A stretch of 47,477 nucleotides of DNA from Sphingobacterium composti (lineage in GTDB: Bacteria; Bacteroidota; Bacteroidia; Sphingobacteriales; Sphingobacteriaceae). The notes beneath the pieces were generated by a model that worked only from the letters and a program-made list of their open reading frames with translations, was not told where the DNA came from and did not search any database. This document shows, piece after piece, positions 1 through 9,129 of the stretch (position 1 is its first letter; each line of letters starts with the position of its first letter). The translations under genes and the position numbers were made by a program. The stretch is taken from NCBI RefSeq assembly GCF_009829075.1, contig NZ_WUQZ01000024.1:1-47477 (forward strand). Direction: 5' to 3'.

Positions 1-674
1 TTATGCTTGGATGAATGTTTTGGACAGCAATCAGTGCTTTTTTGTCACACGTAGTAAAAGCAACATGAAATATACAGTGGTTCGATCATTTCAAAGTGAA
101 GCCCTCAAGGAAAATAACATCATTATGAATCAGCTCATTGAGCTTGATGGGGATGCTAAAAAACACTATCAAGGAAAGAAAATGCGTCTAATTCGTTTTT
201 GGGACAGCATAAATAATGCTGAATATGAGTTCTTAACCAACAATTTTACCTGGAAGGCATCAACAGTGGCGTCTTTATATAAAGAAAGATGGGAGATTGA
301 AACGTTCTTCAAACATCTAAAACAGCGCTTGAAAGTAACCAGTTTTGTAGGAACCTCAGAAAATGCAGTCTACATCCAAATTTGGACTGCATTAATAGGA
401 ATACTACTCTTCAAATACATACAGAAAAAGGCTAAATATGAATGGAACTTATCCAATCTGGTGAACTTTATTCGCTTAAATATATTTGTGAAAATTGATC
501 TTTGGAAATGGGCTAATGATCCATTCTTTTCTGGCAAACCTCCTGATAAAATTGGGCAATTTAAACTCTTCTAAAAGTAATAGATAGTTTATGATTCGGA
601 TTTTTCAACAAAAGCTGTCTTAATTTATTAAAGAAAGTAGATTTTATGCGTGCCAAATTTTATTTAGGACAGTT
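1..674 (+). mobile_element. 3' part of an IS4-family insertion sequence
   Basis: The window opens inside a DDE transposase gene of the IS4 type. About 100 bases follow its stop codon. In them, ctgtcttaat (615-624) and ttaggacag (664-672) form an imperfect inverted pair, and the second is a plausible right terminus. The left end lies outside the window, so neither the terminal repeats nor a target duplication could be checked and the right boundary is approximate. Confidence 0.55.
2..574 (+). CDS. IS4-family transposase, C-terminal part
   Basis: This is the C-terminal 190 residues of a cut-and-paste transposase. The reading frame is open to the window edge, so the gene begins upstream and the internal ATG at 11 is not its start. 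The IS4 signature Y-(2)-R-(3)-E-(6)-K is intact in YKERWEIETFFKHLK, about 95 residues into the fragment. The E is the third acidic catalytic residue of the DDE triad; the two Asp residues lie outside the window. The C-terminus ends normally, with no frameshift or internal stop, so the copy may be functional if its upstream part is intact. Downstream lies only the presumed IS right end. Confidence 0.85.
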   Translation, partial: YAWMNVLDSNQCFFVTRSKSNMKYTVVRSFQSEALKENNIIMNQLIELDGDAKKHYQGKKMRLIRFWDSINNAEYEFLTNNFTWKASTVASLYKERWEIETFFKHLKQRLKVTSFVGTSENAVYIQIWTALIGILLFKYIQKKAKYEWNLSNLVNFIRLNIFVKIDLWKWANDPFFSGKPPDKIGQFKLF

Positions 675-904
675 ATGAAATATATTATTTTTTCAGCTTT
701 GTCGATTTTGGCGAGGTAAATATTTTTCGGCAAACTGATTAATTTATGATGGTTTCTGAAAAGTGAATTTCTCTTCGTAGAATTTGAAATGCAGTTGTCT
801 AATTTGAAAATTAAAATCTAAGTATTCTTAGGGCTTGGATTCTGTCGAAATGTTTGATTTTTTTACCTTCATCCATTATTTCTTTGGCTAGGAGTCTAAA
901 TAAA
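575..904. other. intergenic stretch without a convincing gene
   Basis: This AT-rich stretch lies between the IS4-family transposase and the tRNA terminator. Its first 100 bases are probably the non-coding end of the IS. A short minus-strand reading frame (811-876, 21 codons, ending ALRILRF) looks protein-like but has no recognisable family, and it may be a remnant of a lost gene. Confidence 0.4.
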
Positions 905-930
905 AAATCCTTTCATTTCTGAAAGGATTT
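905..930 (-). terminator. intrinsic terminator of tRNA-Ser
   Basis: A perfect 10-bp stem (aaatcctttc / gaaaggattt) with a 6-nt loop. On the minus strand it is followed by a run of T, and it lies just downstream of the tRNA 3' end. Confidence 0.85.
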
Positions 931-935
931 ATTTG

Positions 936-1020
936 CGGAGAGCGAGGGATTCGAACCCCCGAACCTGTTACAGTTAACGGTTTTCAAGACCGCCGCATTC
1001 GACCACTCTGCCAGCTCTCC
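936..1020 (-). tRNA. tRNA-Ser(UGA)
   Basis: On the minus strand the sequence folds as a class II tRNA. The 7-bp acceptor stem is ggagagc / gctctcc, the anticodon loop is CTTGAAA (anticodon UGA, reading UCA and related Ser codons), a long variable arm follows, and the T arm carries the ggttcgaatcc consensus. The discriminator base is G, as in serine tRNAs. The 3' CCA is not encoded, so it must be added after transcription. The terminator lies immediately downstream. The neighbouring IS4 fragment is about 260 bp away and does not disrupt it. Confidence 0.97.
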
Positions 1021-1135
1021 GCCACAAAAGTAGAAATTCTAACTAGATCTACAAAACTTATTTGACCCTTGTAGCTTTAAGTATTGAAAATGAGGTTAAT
1101 TAATTTTATTTGACTTGCGGAACTGTATTTCAAAT

Positions 1136-2020
1136 TCAAGAAACTAATATTTCTCGGCAATGTTTTTTAATATTGGATGTTATTTTGTCTATTGGTAGAT
1201 CATCCGGATCAGTACCAAAGGGCTCTTCTATGGATTCTCCAATCATTTCAATAGTCAACAATACATAAAATATAAACGGTACAGCAAATATTACAAAATA
1301 GCCCATTGAAAATACGTATCCAAATGGAAGCGTAATGGAGTATATAATAATAAATATTTTGATAAATGAACTATATGCAATAGGTATAGGTGTGTTTTTG
1401 ATACGTTCACAGGCGCCACATACATTCGTCAGCGATGTTATTTCTTCATTAATAATTCTTAATTGATCGCCTGTCAATTTACCCTCCATATACAAATCAT
1501 TTGTCTTGCGATATATTAAGGAAGCCACCTGATTTGGTCCATGTTTTTTCTCATCCAGATCGAATAATTCAGGATGATCATTTGCGTCTAGCATGAACTT
1601 AGTATAATCAGATCGCAAGAAATCGAACAAAGTTTCTGCATATAGCGGAATTGATTTACGATAAAAGCTACGATTAACTTTGTCCATAGGATTTAGCATA
1701 GCATTTAATTTTATCGATAATGTTCGACTCACGTTAGTTAAAGTTCCCCATTGTTTTCGCGCTTCCCACCATCTGTCGTAGGCTGTATTTGTGCGGAATA
1801 CTAATATCAAAGACAAAACAAATCCCAATAGACTATGAACAATGGTTATATTTTTAATCCAGCTTTTTTCAGATAAATTGAAATACTCAAGTTCTAAATA
1901 GGCGATGAGCCATGAAAACAATGCGACTAGAATGAGAATAGGGAATACTTTTTTTGAATGATGGGATTTGATCAAATGTATGACCGTTGTAAACCAATCC
2001 TTGGGATTATAAACTTTCAT
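1136..2020 (-). CDS. bestrophin-family (RFP-TM/UPF0187) channel protein
   Basis: The 294-residue protein belongs to the bestrophin-like family, whose bacterial members form pentameric ion channels in the inner membrane. The diagnostic stretch is RTNTAYDRWWEARKQWG at residues 76-92, just after the second hydrophobic segment. Hydrophobic segments lie at about 26-43 and 60-75, with a further pair near 215-260. The C-terminus carries the family's acidic EEPFGTDPDDLP segment, equivalent to the region that forms the cytoplasmic part of the channel. Length is typical for bacterial members. It is a single gene, divergent from the GH25 gene, with 44 bp between the two starts. Which ion it conducts cannot be told from sequence. 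Confidence 0.88.
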   Translation of the reverse strand: MKVYNPKDWFTTVIHLIKSHHSKKVFPILILVALFSWLIAYLELEYFNLSEKSWIKNITIVHSLLGFVLSLILVFRTNTAYDRWWEARKQWGTLTNVSRTLSIKLNAMLNPMDKVNRSFYRKSIPLYAETLFDFLRSDYTKFMLDANDHPELFDLDEKKHGPNQVASLIYRKTNDLYMEGKLTGDQLRIINEEITSLTNVCGACERIKNTPIPIAYSSFIKIFIIIYSITLPFGYVFSMGYFVIFAVPFIFYVLLTIEMIGESIEEPFGTDPDDLPIDKITSNIKKHCREILVS

Positions 2021-2064
2021 TCTATATTGATAGAAATTGTTAAATAACTTATTTTAGTCGCAAG

Positions 2065-2919
2065 ATGGCGAAATATCAGAAAAGGCACAAGAAAAATTTT
2101 TCATCAGAAGCGCAGGAGAGACGACGCTATTTGATATGGAGTATTACTATTCCTTTTGCGTTGGTTCTTATTATTGCTATATGGAATTATAGACATAGCT
2201 TGCTCTATTATTATTATGTAGCATTTGACAAGGAAATTAAAAAAGCTGATTCTGAAAAAAGCAAGCATGATGCACGGAATATATTACTTATGGATGCGCA
2301 TTCAGATAAATCATTTGGAATTGACGTAAGCCAATATCAGGGAAGTATTTTATGGGATTCGGTTCGTTTTATCAATCAAAAAGTGCCAATTGATTTCATT
2401 TTCATACGTGCGACGATGGGAGAGAAGGCAATAGATAGCAGATTTCAAAAGAATTGGGATGGGGTAAAATCAATTAATAAATTGCGTGGTGCTTATCATT
2501 ATTTTCGTCCTAACGAAAATTCTATTAAGCAAGCGAATAATTTTATAAAAACAGTTAAATTAAAACCAGGAGACCTTCCTCCAGTTTTAGATATTGAGGA
2601 GCGACCACGAAAGCAATCAATGGATAGTCTTCGTGTTGGGTTGAAAAGATGGTTGGATAGAGTAGAAGCGCATTACAAAGTGCGCCCAATTGTTTATTCA
2701 GGGGATAGTTATTTTACCGATTTTTTAGAAAAAGAATTTAAAGATTATAAATTGTGGATAGCTAATTATAATTTTTGGGTAGAATCACCCAAAGCGCATT
2801 GGGATATTTGGCAGTTTTCGGAAAAGGGAAGTGTTAACGGAATTAAAGGTTTTGTTGATCTAAATATGTATAAGTCGGATGTTGAAGATCTGGAAAAATT
2901 GAGTATTCCTTATAATTAA
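2065..2919 (+). CDS. membrane-anchored GH25 muramidase (lysozyme)
   Basis: A 284-residue cell-wall hydrolase of glycoside hydrolase family 25, which cleaves the MurNAc-GlcNAc bond of peptidoglycan. A basic N-terminus and one membrane segment (about 23-40) form an uncleaved anchor, placing the enzyme in the periplasm. The GH25 barrel starts at FGIDVSQYQG (catalytic-site Asp87). It contains FIFIRAT and the D-x-E pair in PVLDIEE (Asp176, Glu178), which are the family's catalytic acids. The later motifs YSGDSYF and IWQFSEKGSVNGI are also typical. The thioredoxin gene follows after 10 bp, so the two are probably co-transcribed. A link between the two activities is not obvious. Confidence 0.92.
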   Translation: MAKYQKRHKKNFSSEAQERRRYLIWSITIPFALVLIIAIWNYRHSLLYYYYVAFDKEIKKADSEKSKHDARNILLMDAHSDKSFGIDVSQYQGSILWDSVRFINQKVPIDFIFIRATMGEKAIDSRFQKNWDGVKSINKLRGAYHYFRPNENSIKQANNFIKTVKLKPGDLPPVLDIEERPRKQSMDSLRVGLKRWLDRVEAHYKVRPIVYSGDSYFTDFLEKEFKDYKLWIANYNFWVESPKAHWDIWQFSEKGSVNGIKGFVDLNMYKSDVEDLEKLSIPYN

Positions 2920-2929
2920 ATGAATTATT

Positions 2930-3229
2930 ATGGCGAGTTTTAGAGAATTGATTGAGAAAAATAATTTGGTGTTGGTAGATTTTTCGGCAGAATGGTGTGG
3001 GCCATGCCAAACGTTAGCGACGATTTTGAAAGATGTAAAGGAACACTTTGGCGAAGGTTTGAGTGTTATCAAAATTGATGTAGATAAAAATAATGCATTG
3101 GCGCGAAGTTTTTCGGTACAAGGGGTGCCTACATTAATTTTGTATAAATCTGGTCAACAGGTTTGGCGTCAAAGCGGTCTATTGACCAGAACGGATTTAA
3201 TAGCAATTATTAAGCAGCATACTGCTTAA
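2930..3229 (+). CDS. trxA: thioredoxin
   Basis: A 99-residue thioredoxin with the complete active site WCGPC at residues 22-26, after the conserved LVDFSAE strand. The cis-proline loop GVPTLILY lies at about 66-73. It has no signal peptide, so it is cytoplasmic and works as a general protein disulfide reductant with thioredoxin reductase. It is slightly shorter than E. coli TrxA (109 residues) but has the full fold. It lies 10 bp after the GH25 gene. Its stop codon overlaps the stop of the convergent CorC-type gene by 4 bases, leaving no room for a terminator between them. The symbol is given by family; the genome may hold other thioredoxins. Confidence 0.9.
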   Translation: MASFRELIEKNNLVLVDFSAEWCGPCQTLATILKDVKEHFGEGLSVIKIDVDKNNALARSFSVQGVPTLILYKSGQQVWRQSGLLTRTDLIAIIKQHTA

Positions 3230-4551
3230 TCAATATTATCTGTAATATCTATATTCGGAATTCTGATTTTATTCATGACGACCTTATCTATGCGATTTCC
3301 GTCCATATCAATCACTTCCAGTTTGTATCCTTTGTAAGTAATTGATTCTCCTTCTGCAGGAATATGATCTAAGTAAAGAAACACAAGTCCTCCAACTGTA
3401 GTGATATTTGAAATCTCATCCTCGTCATCTTCTGAAAGGTTAATTTCAAAACGTTCGAAAAAGTCATCTAATTGGTAACGTCCGTCGATAATGTAAGAAC
3501 CATCTTCACGTAGACGTACCAACTTTGATTTGTTTTCTTTTGTTTCTTCATCAAAAGCACCTACAAGATTACCCAATATATCTTTTAGTGTAATTATCCC
3601 TTGAGGTGAACCATACTCATCGATCACCACAGCTTGTGTTACCTTACTGCTTTTTATTACTTCTAGTACAGAATAAATACCACTATTTTCATTCACAAAC
3701 GGTACAGGTTGAATAAGTTTTTCTAAGTCAGGATGATCATTCAATAGAAAAGCTTTTAACAGATCTTTTGTGGAGATAATACCTTTCATATTATCAAAGT
3801 GGCCATCGCATACAGGATATTCGGTATGATTGGATTTTAGGATATAATTTCTGATTTCCTCAAAAGAATCTTGTATATCGAGATAGGTGATATCATTGCG
3901 ATGTACCATGATATTCATGGCTCTTTTGTCACCAATTTCAAGTAAACGATCAACTAAGTCATGCTCAAAGCCTTCAATTACACCACTGGTCACGCCTTCA
4001 TCCACCAAAGCTTTTATTTCTTCTTCAGTGACTGCGTTACTAGTTGTTTTTATGTTTAATATCTTGACAATAAAGTCTGTAGATACGGACAACGACCATA
4101 CAAAAGGTCTGACAATCTTACTCAGCGTATCCATAGGAATAGCAATGAGCGAGGCATATTTTTCCGGAATGGCCATACCTATTCGCTTTGGAACAAGCTC
4201 GCCAATAACCAAAGACATATAAGTGATTATTAATACTACTATTCCAACAGAGAGAGTCTCGCTATAAGGAGCTATTGCAGGATATGTTTTTAAATACTCA
4301 GCAATAAAAGTAGAAATTGAACCACCCGAGAAAAAACCAGTTAAGATTCCGATTAAAGTAATTCCTATTTGAACGGTAGATAAGAATTGATTAGGATCGT
4401 CTTTGAGCTTTAAGGCTCTTGTCGCGCCTGTGTTTTCATTACTTATTGATTGTAATCGTGCTTTTCTACTTGATACTATGGCTATTTCGGAGGCGGACAA
4501 AATACCATTTAGTACCATAAGCACTAAAATGACGACTATTTCTGTTATCAT
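3226..4551 (-). CDS. CNNM/CorC-type membrane protein with CBS pair (hemolysin C-like)
   Basis: A 441-residue protein of the HlyC/CorC family (CNNM-like). Members are linked to magnesium or cobalt efflux and export; the hemolysin name is historical. The DUF21 membrane domain (about residues 1-190) carries the expected hydrophobic helices and the motif NGILSASEIAIVSSRKARL. A CBS domain pair follows (about 205-335), with MVHRNDITYLD and VVIDEYGSPQGIITLKDIL. The C-terminal CorC_HlyC domain (about 345-425) carries GLVFLYLDHIPAEGE. All three domains are complete. The gene stands alone between a convergent thioredoxin and a divergent kinase-like gene. A TACTTTTG element (minus strand, 4613-4620) upstream could be its -7 box. 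Confidence 0.9.
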   Translation of the reverse strand: MITEIVVILVLMVLNGILSASEIAIVSSRKARLQSISNENTGATRALKLKDDPNQFLSTVQIGITLIGILTGFFSGGSISTFIAEYLKTYPAIAPYSETLSVGIVVLIITYMSLVIGELVPKRIGMAIPEKYASLIAIPMDTLSKIVRPFVWSLSVSTDFIVKILNIKTTSNAVTEEEIKALVDEGVTSGVIEGFEHDLVDRLLEIGDKRAMNIMVHRNDITYLDIQDSFEEIRNYILKSNHTEYPVCDGHFDNMKGIISTKDLLKAFLLNDHPDLEKLIQPVPFVNENSGIYSVLEVIKSSKVTQAVVIDEYGSPQGIITLKDILGNLVGAFDEETKENKSKLVRLREDGSYIIDGRYQLDDFFERFEINLSEDDEDEISNITTVGGLVFLYLDHIPAEGESITYKGYKLEVIDMDGNRIDKVVMNKIRIPNIDITDNID

Positions 4552-4627
4552 ATATAATATAAAAATCTTCTTTACGAATATAATAAATTAATTAAGATAA
4601 ATAATTCTAATTCAAAAGTATTTGATG

Positions 4628-4637
4628 CAAACGTTTG
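4628..4637. promoter_or_regulatory. perfect palindrome resembling a LacI-family operator
   Basis: caaacgtttg is a perfect 10-bp palindrome in the divergent intergenic region, about 70 bp ahead of the kinase-like gene. The aacgtt core is the kind seen in LacI/GalR operators. No LacI-family gene lies in the window, so the assignment rests on the motif alone. Confidence 0.3.
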
Positions 4638-4705
4638 ATATAAAAAAAAGCTTTATTTAATACAATGAATTGCAGATATTGGACATTATTTTGAAAATCA
4701 ACTCC

Positions 4706-5824
4706 ATGAATTTAACCAATGACGATTATTTTGAGCTCAAAAAAGTAGTTTCTCAATTTGATATATCTGGCGAAATTTTTAGTATCGAAAAGTTTGGTTC
4801 TGGCCATATTAACGATACTTTTCGCGTAAGCATAAAAAATGCAAATTCTTCATACTTGTTACAACGAATAAACCATCATATTTTTCCAAATATTGAAGGA
4901 TTGATGCATAATATTAAATTGGTGACGGAACATTTAAAGTTAGTGATGAGGGGTACTGTGTCCGATGTAAATAAACATACATTGACTATCATACCTTGTT
5001 TTGATGGCAAATTGTACCATCAAGATAGTACGGGTAAATATTGGCGTGTTTTTATTCTTTTGGAAGACGTAAAAAGTTATGATATTGTAGAGACGTATCA
5101 GCAAGCCTATTCTGGGGGACGTGCCTTTGGCCAATTTCAAAAGCAATTGTCTACACTTGATGCTCGAAAGATCGTAGAAGTTTTGCCAAATTTTCATAAT
5201 ATCGATTTTAGATTGAATAACCTGAAAAAGGCTATCAAAAAGAATAAGGCGAATCGTTTAGATGAAGTCCAAGATATCTTAGCGTATATTCATTCTCGCG
5301 AAGATCGTATGCGTACGGTACTGCGCATGGCTGAGAGTGGAGAATTACCTCTACGAATTACACATAATGATACTAAATTCAATAATGTATTATTGGATGA
5401 GAATGATAATGTACAGTGCGTCATAGATTTGGATACTGTAATGGCAGGATATGTCGCTTATGATTTTGGGGATGCCATTCGTACGATCATTAATTCGGCT
5501 GCGGAGGATGAAAAAGATTTATCGAAGGTTATCTTAAATATACCACTATTTCAGGCTTATACTGAAGGATATTTGGAAGAAGCAGTTGAATTCTTAACAG
5601 ATAAAGAAATAGAATCACTGTTTTTTGGCGTTCTATTATTACCATATATGCAAGCTGTTCGTTTTTTAACGGATTATATAGATGGTGATTTATATTATAA
5701 AATTCATTACCTTGAGCATAATTTGGTTCGAACAAGAGCACAAATTAAACTTGTACAAGAGTTAGAAATGAATGAAGCTCTTTTATTGGATATTTTAAAA
5801 AATAGTCTATCTATAAAAAAATAA
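4706..5824 (+). CDS. APH-fold phosphotransferase, NahK-like sugar 1-kinase family
   Basis: A 372-residue kinase of the aminoglycoside-phosphotransferase fold. The sequence resembles the N-acetylhexosamine 1-kinase (NahK) group, often misannotated as mucin desulfatase, which phosphorylates the anomeric OH of GlcNAc/GalNAc. Visible motifs are GSGHINDTF (31-39, nucleotide loop), ITHNDTKFNN (Brenner catalytic loop, His220/Asp222) and IDLDT (metal-binding Asp241/Asp243), followed by YVAYDFGDAIR. The frame is open upstream to a TTG at 4670, but the ATG at 4706 is preferred because it gives the usual N-terminus. It overlaps the next gene by one base (taATG), a sign of translational coupling. The sugar substrate is inferred only. 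Confidence 0.75.
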   Translation: MNLTNDDYFELKKVVSQFDISGEIFSIEKFGSGHINDTFRVSIKNANSSYLLQRINHHIFPNIEGLMHNIKLVTEHLKLVMRGTVSDVNKHTLTIIPCFDGKLYHQDSTGKYWRVFILLEDVKSYDIVETYQQAYSGGRAFGQFQKQLSTLDARKIVEVLPNFHNIDFRLNNLKKAIKKNKANRLDEVQDILAYIHSREDRMRTVLRMAESGELPLRITHNDTKFNNVLLDENDNVQCVIDLDTVMAGYVAYDFGDAIRTIINSAAEDEKDLSKVILNIPLFQAYTEGYLEEAVEFLTDKEIESLFFGVLLLPYMQAVRFLTDYIDGDLYYKIHYLEHNLVRTRAQIKLVQELEMNEALLLDILKNSLSIKK

Positions 5825-6450
5825 TGAATACAGTTCAGGTTTGTAAAATACATATTCCCTTTATTAATGCTGAATCCTTGCGCTTTGCATTTAAAGAATT
5901 GAATTGGCACAAAATAAATAATTCTCCTTGGGGAGCTGAATACCCTTATACACCGGATGTACAATTCCAGATTGCCTACGATGATGAACATATATTCTTA
6001 CATTATGATGTAAAAGAAGAGTTTGTAAAAGCAACTTATATTCGTCCAAATGAAAATGTATGGGAGGATAGTTGTGTTGAGTTTTTTTTATCGCTCGATA
6101 ATAAACAAACATATTATAATTTTGAATTTAATGTATTAGGTACTGGATTAATTGGTTATGGTCCTGCGATAAAGAGTGAACGCCATAGACTTTCTGCAAC
6201 AAAGATTGAACAGGTAGATGCTTTTGTACAACTAAAGAAGGTTTCAGGTAACAAAGAATGGGAGATTTATCTTATTATTCCAATAACGATTTTTGGTGAC
6301 GTATCTTTTGAAGGAAAAACTTACCATGCCAATTTTTATAAGTGCGGAGATGGCTTACCACAGCCTCATTTTTTAGCTTGGAATAACATCGAATTACCTA
6401 AACCAAACTTCCATAGACCAGATTTTTTTGGTGAAATTAGTTTTAATTAA
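5824..6450 (+). CDS. CBM9-like (DOMON-type) carbohydrate-binding protein
   Basis: A 208-residue protein made of a single CBM9-like beta-sandwich domain of the kind common in Bacteroidota. Characteristic stretches are FKELNWHKINNSPW, TPDVQFQIAYDDEHIFLHYDV and NVWEDSCVEFFLS, with aromatic residues suited to sugar stacking. No clear signal peptide is present, so it may be cytoplasmic or exported by another route. Its start overlaps the stop of the kinase-like gene by one base, so the pair is an operon. This suggests that it binds or presents the sugar that the kinase uses. No catalytic motif is seen. Confidence 0.72.
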   Translation: MNTVQVCKIHIPFINAESLRFAFKELNWHKINNSPWGAEYPYTPDVQFQIAYDDEHIFLHYDVKEEFVKATYIRPNENVWEDSCVEFFLSLDNKQTYYNFEFNVLGTGLIGYGPAIKSERHRLSATKIEQVDAFVQLKKVSGNKEWEIYLIIPITIFGDVSFEGKTYHANFYKCGDGLPQPHFLAWNNIELPKPNFHRPDFFGEISFN

Positions 6451-6460
6451 ATATCAACAA

Positions 6461-6510
6461 AAGAAATAATAAGAAAAGGAATGATTGATTCGCTTTTTTT
6501 ATTATTTCTT
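6461..6510. terminator. bidirectional terminator between convergent genes
   Basis: A 12-bp perfect stem (aagaaataataa / ttattatttctt) closes around a loop and is flanked by A and T runs on either side. It therefore works in either direction. Its right arm overlaps the last codons of the minus-strand gene. Confidence 0.65.
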
Positions 6511-7170
6511 GAATGTAGTATAACTTTCTATAATATATACTTTCAAATCTTCAGGACTGGAATTTTCAATAAATTCAACTGTAGGTCTGAATCTTTCTCT
6601 AAACAAGGCTATATCGACATCATTCAACGGTAGCAATGAAGCTATAAGATGTTTGGTGAATTTACGATCTATCTTTCTTGCTTGATACTCTTCGAAAAGA
6701 ATATCAACATTATTGCGAGCAATCTTTGCCTCACGTCCCAATAGACGTGAGGGAGATATTTTTACACCGCCTTGGTTTCGAGGTATTTCGACGATTTTAC
6801 CTGCATTTCGAGCTTTTTCTAACTCTTCAGCCAATACATTGTCTGTTAATCTTTTGACTAATACTTCGTCGATGTGTAAGATATTATCATCTTTGTTGAG
6901 ATAAATGCGACGAACGGCATCATCATAATAAAATATTGTATCAGCACTGTATCCAAAAATATGAACCGCTAAGTAATCATTTACTTCTCCAGCTATTTTG
7001 AACGCACCATCACGACTGGAATTAGCAACTTCGTTTGTACGTAGATTTTTTATTTCTACATTATACAGTGGTTGGCTACTGACTAAGTCATGTATATAGC
7101 CATTTATTTGTTGAGCATAACATACACTGCCCAAAAATCCAAAGAGTCCTAATATTAAGTATTTTATCAT
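6502..7170 (-). CDS. secreted CarboxypepD_reg-like domain protein
   Basis: A 222-residue exported protein with a signal peptide (about 1-19, ending CYAQ). A carboxypeptidase-regulatory-like beta-sandwich follows at about 21-105: INGYIHDLVSSQPLYNVEIK, then SSRDGAFKI and HIFGYSADTI. This domain is common at the N-terminus of Bacteroidota TonB-dependent proteins, but here no plug or barrel follows. The C-terminal half is charged and helical, with no known family. It begins directly where the M1 peptidase gene ends (no gap), so the two are co-transcribed and may act together at the cell envelope. The function is unknown. Confidence 0.7.
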   Translation of the reverse strand: MIKYLILGLFGFLGSVCYAQQINGYIHDLVSSQPLYNVEIKNLRTNEVANSSRDGAFKIAGEVNDYLAVHIFGYSADTIFYYDDAVRRIYLNKDDNILHIDEVLVKRLTDNVLAEELEKARNAGKIVEIPRNQGGVKISPSRLLGREAKIARNNVDILFEEYQARKIDRKFTKHLIASLLPLNDVDIALFRERFRPTVEFIENSSPEDLKVYIIESYTTFKK

Positions 7171-9129
7171 TTATTTTGCGCTCCAAGTATTGTTATCTGG
7201 ATTTATATCAGGAAAAACATTGCGCGGATCCAACTGAACTTTTGATAATTTTTCTGTCGAGTTCAATTTGAAAGTCCATACTCTATTTCTTTCCCAGACT
7301 TCAACAGGCAACTTTGTTGTAATTTTTTTACCACTGACCATTGTTGCTTCTATTTCAATAGGCATTGGAAGTTTACCTAAATTTTGAACAGTTATCAGAG
7401 CACCTTTGTTTTCATCCAATTCCACGTAGCGTACTTCGGATATCGCTTGATCCATCTGCCAATTGTGTTTAAACATCCCTCTCCAATACCAGTTTAAGTT
7501 TTCTCCTGTTTCATTTTCAATAGTACGGAAAAAATCATTAGGTGTAGGATGTTTGTACGCCCAATATTCAATATATTTTCTGAAAGCAACATCAAATCGC
7601 TCGGGGCCAATAATTTCTTCACGAAGCAATCTTAAGGCATACGCAGGTTTGTAATAAGCTAAATAGCCTATATGGCGTTCGCGCATATTTTGTGGTGAAC
7701 TCATTACAGGCTCAAGAGCAGGGTTAAAAAGTACCTGTGTTAAATTGTTTTTTGCACCATAACGCTGATTGTATTCGCCTTTATTGAAATTTTGCGTAGA
7801 AATTTCATTTATGAAAGTGTTAAAACCTTCATCCATCCAAGCGTGTAATCTTTCGTTACTTCCTACAATCATTGGAAACCAATTGTGTCCAAATTCGTGA
7901 TCTGTTACGCCCCAAAGGTCACCACCTTTAGCGTTATAACCACAAAATGATAATGCTGGATATTCCATCCCACCCACGTTTGATGCTACATTGACTGCTA
8001 CAGGGTAAGGATATTCAAGCCATTTTTTAGAATAATGTTCGATTGATGCTTTTGTGTATTCTGTAGATCTTTCCCAGCCATTTTTGCCGTTACTCTCTTC
8101 TGGATACAAGGATAGCGCAAGACTTTTCTTGCCCGAAGGCAAATTGATTTTTGCGGCGTCCACTATAAATGAAGCAGAAGAAGTCCAAGCTACATCGTGC
8201 GCATTTTCTAGTTTATATTTCCAAGTCAGCTCTTTTTTGTTTGGCCTTGTGTTTTTATCTGTAACTTCTTTCAGAGAGCGAATCATAACGGTCTTATCCG
8301 AATTTTTAGCTTCATTATACCGTGTTAATTGTGTGGGAGTCCAGACTTCCTCAGGATTCAAAAGTTCACCACCCAAAGCGACAATGTGATTAGCTGGTGC
8401 AGTTATTTCAACGTTGAAGTCTCCAAATTCTAAATAAAATTCACCTGGGCCAGTATATGGATGTGTATTCCAGCCTAATATGTCATCAAATACACAAACA
8501 CGCGGATACCATTGCGCGATAGAATAAACTTTTCCATTTTTAGTTGGTAATATTCCGGTTCTATCAGCCCCATATTCTGGAATAGAAAATTCAAAATCCA
8601 TGGAAAAGGTGACTTTTCCTCCTTTAGCAGCTAGAGGCTTAGGAAGGTTTATTCGCATACGCGTATCTGAAATTATATAATTCGTAGTTGCCTTATTATC
8701 TATTTTTATATTTTCTAATACATAGCCTCCATCGAATGTATTTCCTGCACTACCATATCTGCTTTCAGTTAGTGGAACTATTGCTTGACCTCTTGATGTT
8801 GAATTAAATAGGTTTTGATCTAATTGAAACCATACGAAGTCTAATGATTCAGGACTATTATTGGTATAGGTCATCGTCAAAGAGCCCTTGATTCTATCTG
8901 TTATGTCATCAAGCGAAGCTTTAATTGAATAACTTGCTGCATTCTGCCAATACGCTGGACCTGGTTTTCCACTTGCCGAACGGTAAATTGTTCCATCCGA
9001 AGTATAAAATCCTGGACCAAAAGCTTCTAAATAACTATACTCGCCTCTAGTTTGTGCTTCAGAAATTTGCGGAGTTGATAGCGAGATAGCTAAAGCTGCT
9101 AAAAGATATTTAGATATTTTATTTATCAT
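7171..9129 (-). CDS. M1-family zinc metallopeptidase, secreted
   Basis: A 652-residue gluzincin aminopeptidase-like enzyme with a signal peptide (about 1-25, ending SEAQ). The zinc site is complete: HEFGH at residues 411-415, and the third ligand Glu434 in DEGFNTF, giving the HExxH-x18-E spacing of family M1. The substrate-binding G-x-M-E motif appears upstream as GGMEYP, so the fourth residue of the usual GAMEN is E as expected. The catalytic Tyr lies further downstream. An N-terminal beta-sheet domain precedes the catalytic domain. It overlaps the upstream ArsC-like gene by 4 bases and abuts the CarboxypepD_reg gene. It probably degrades peptides in the periplasm or outside the cell. Confidence 0.9.
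   Translation of the reverse strand: MINKISKYLLAALAISLSTPQISEAQTRGEYSYLEAFGPGFYTSDGTIYRSASGKPGPAYWQNAASYSIKASLDDITDRIKGSLTMTYTNNSPESLDFVWFQLDQNLFNSTSRGQAIVPLTESRYGSAGNTFDGGYVLENIKIDNKATTNYIISDTRMRINLPKPLAAKGGKVTFSMDFEFSIPEYGADRTGILPTKNGKVYSIAQWYPRVCVFDDILGWNTHPYTGPGEFYLEFGDFNVEITAPANHIVALGGELLNPEEVWTPTQLTRYNEAKNSDKTVMIRSLKEVTDKNTRPNKKELTWKYKLENAHDVAWTSSASFIVDAAKINLPSGKKSLALSLYPEESNGKNGWERSTEYTKASIEHYSKKWLEYPYPVAVNVASNVGGMEYPALSFCGYNAKGGDLWGVTDHEFGHNWFPMIVGSNERLHAWMDEGFNTFINEISTQNFNKGEYNQRYGAKNNLTQVLFNPALEPVMSSPQNMRERHIGYLAYYKPAYALRLLREEIIGPERFDVAFRKYIEYWAYKHPTPNDFFRTIENETGENLNWYWRGMFKHNWQMDQAISEVRYVELDENKGALITVQNLGKLPMPIEIEATMVSGKKITTKLPVEVWERNRVWTFKLNSTEKLSKVQLDPRNVFPDINPDNNTWSAK

Noticed and set aside
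811..876. Short minus-strand reading frame of 21 codons that looks protein-like
   Set aside because: No family recognised, an upstream in-frame stop and no promoter; at best a remnant, so not listed as a gene.
3887..4222. 111-codon plus-strand frame inside the CorC-type gene
   Set aside because: Antisense shadow of a complete, well-conserved gene, with no domain of its own.
4670..4705. TTG start 12 codons ahead of the kinase-like gene
   Set aside because: The ATG at 4706 gives the usual family N-terminus, and the extra residues look like chance translation.
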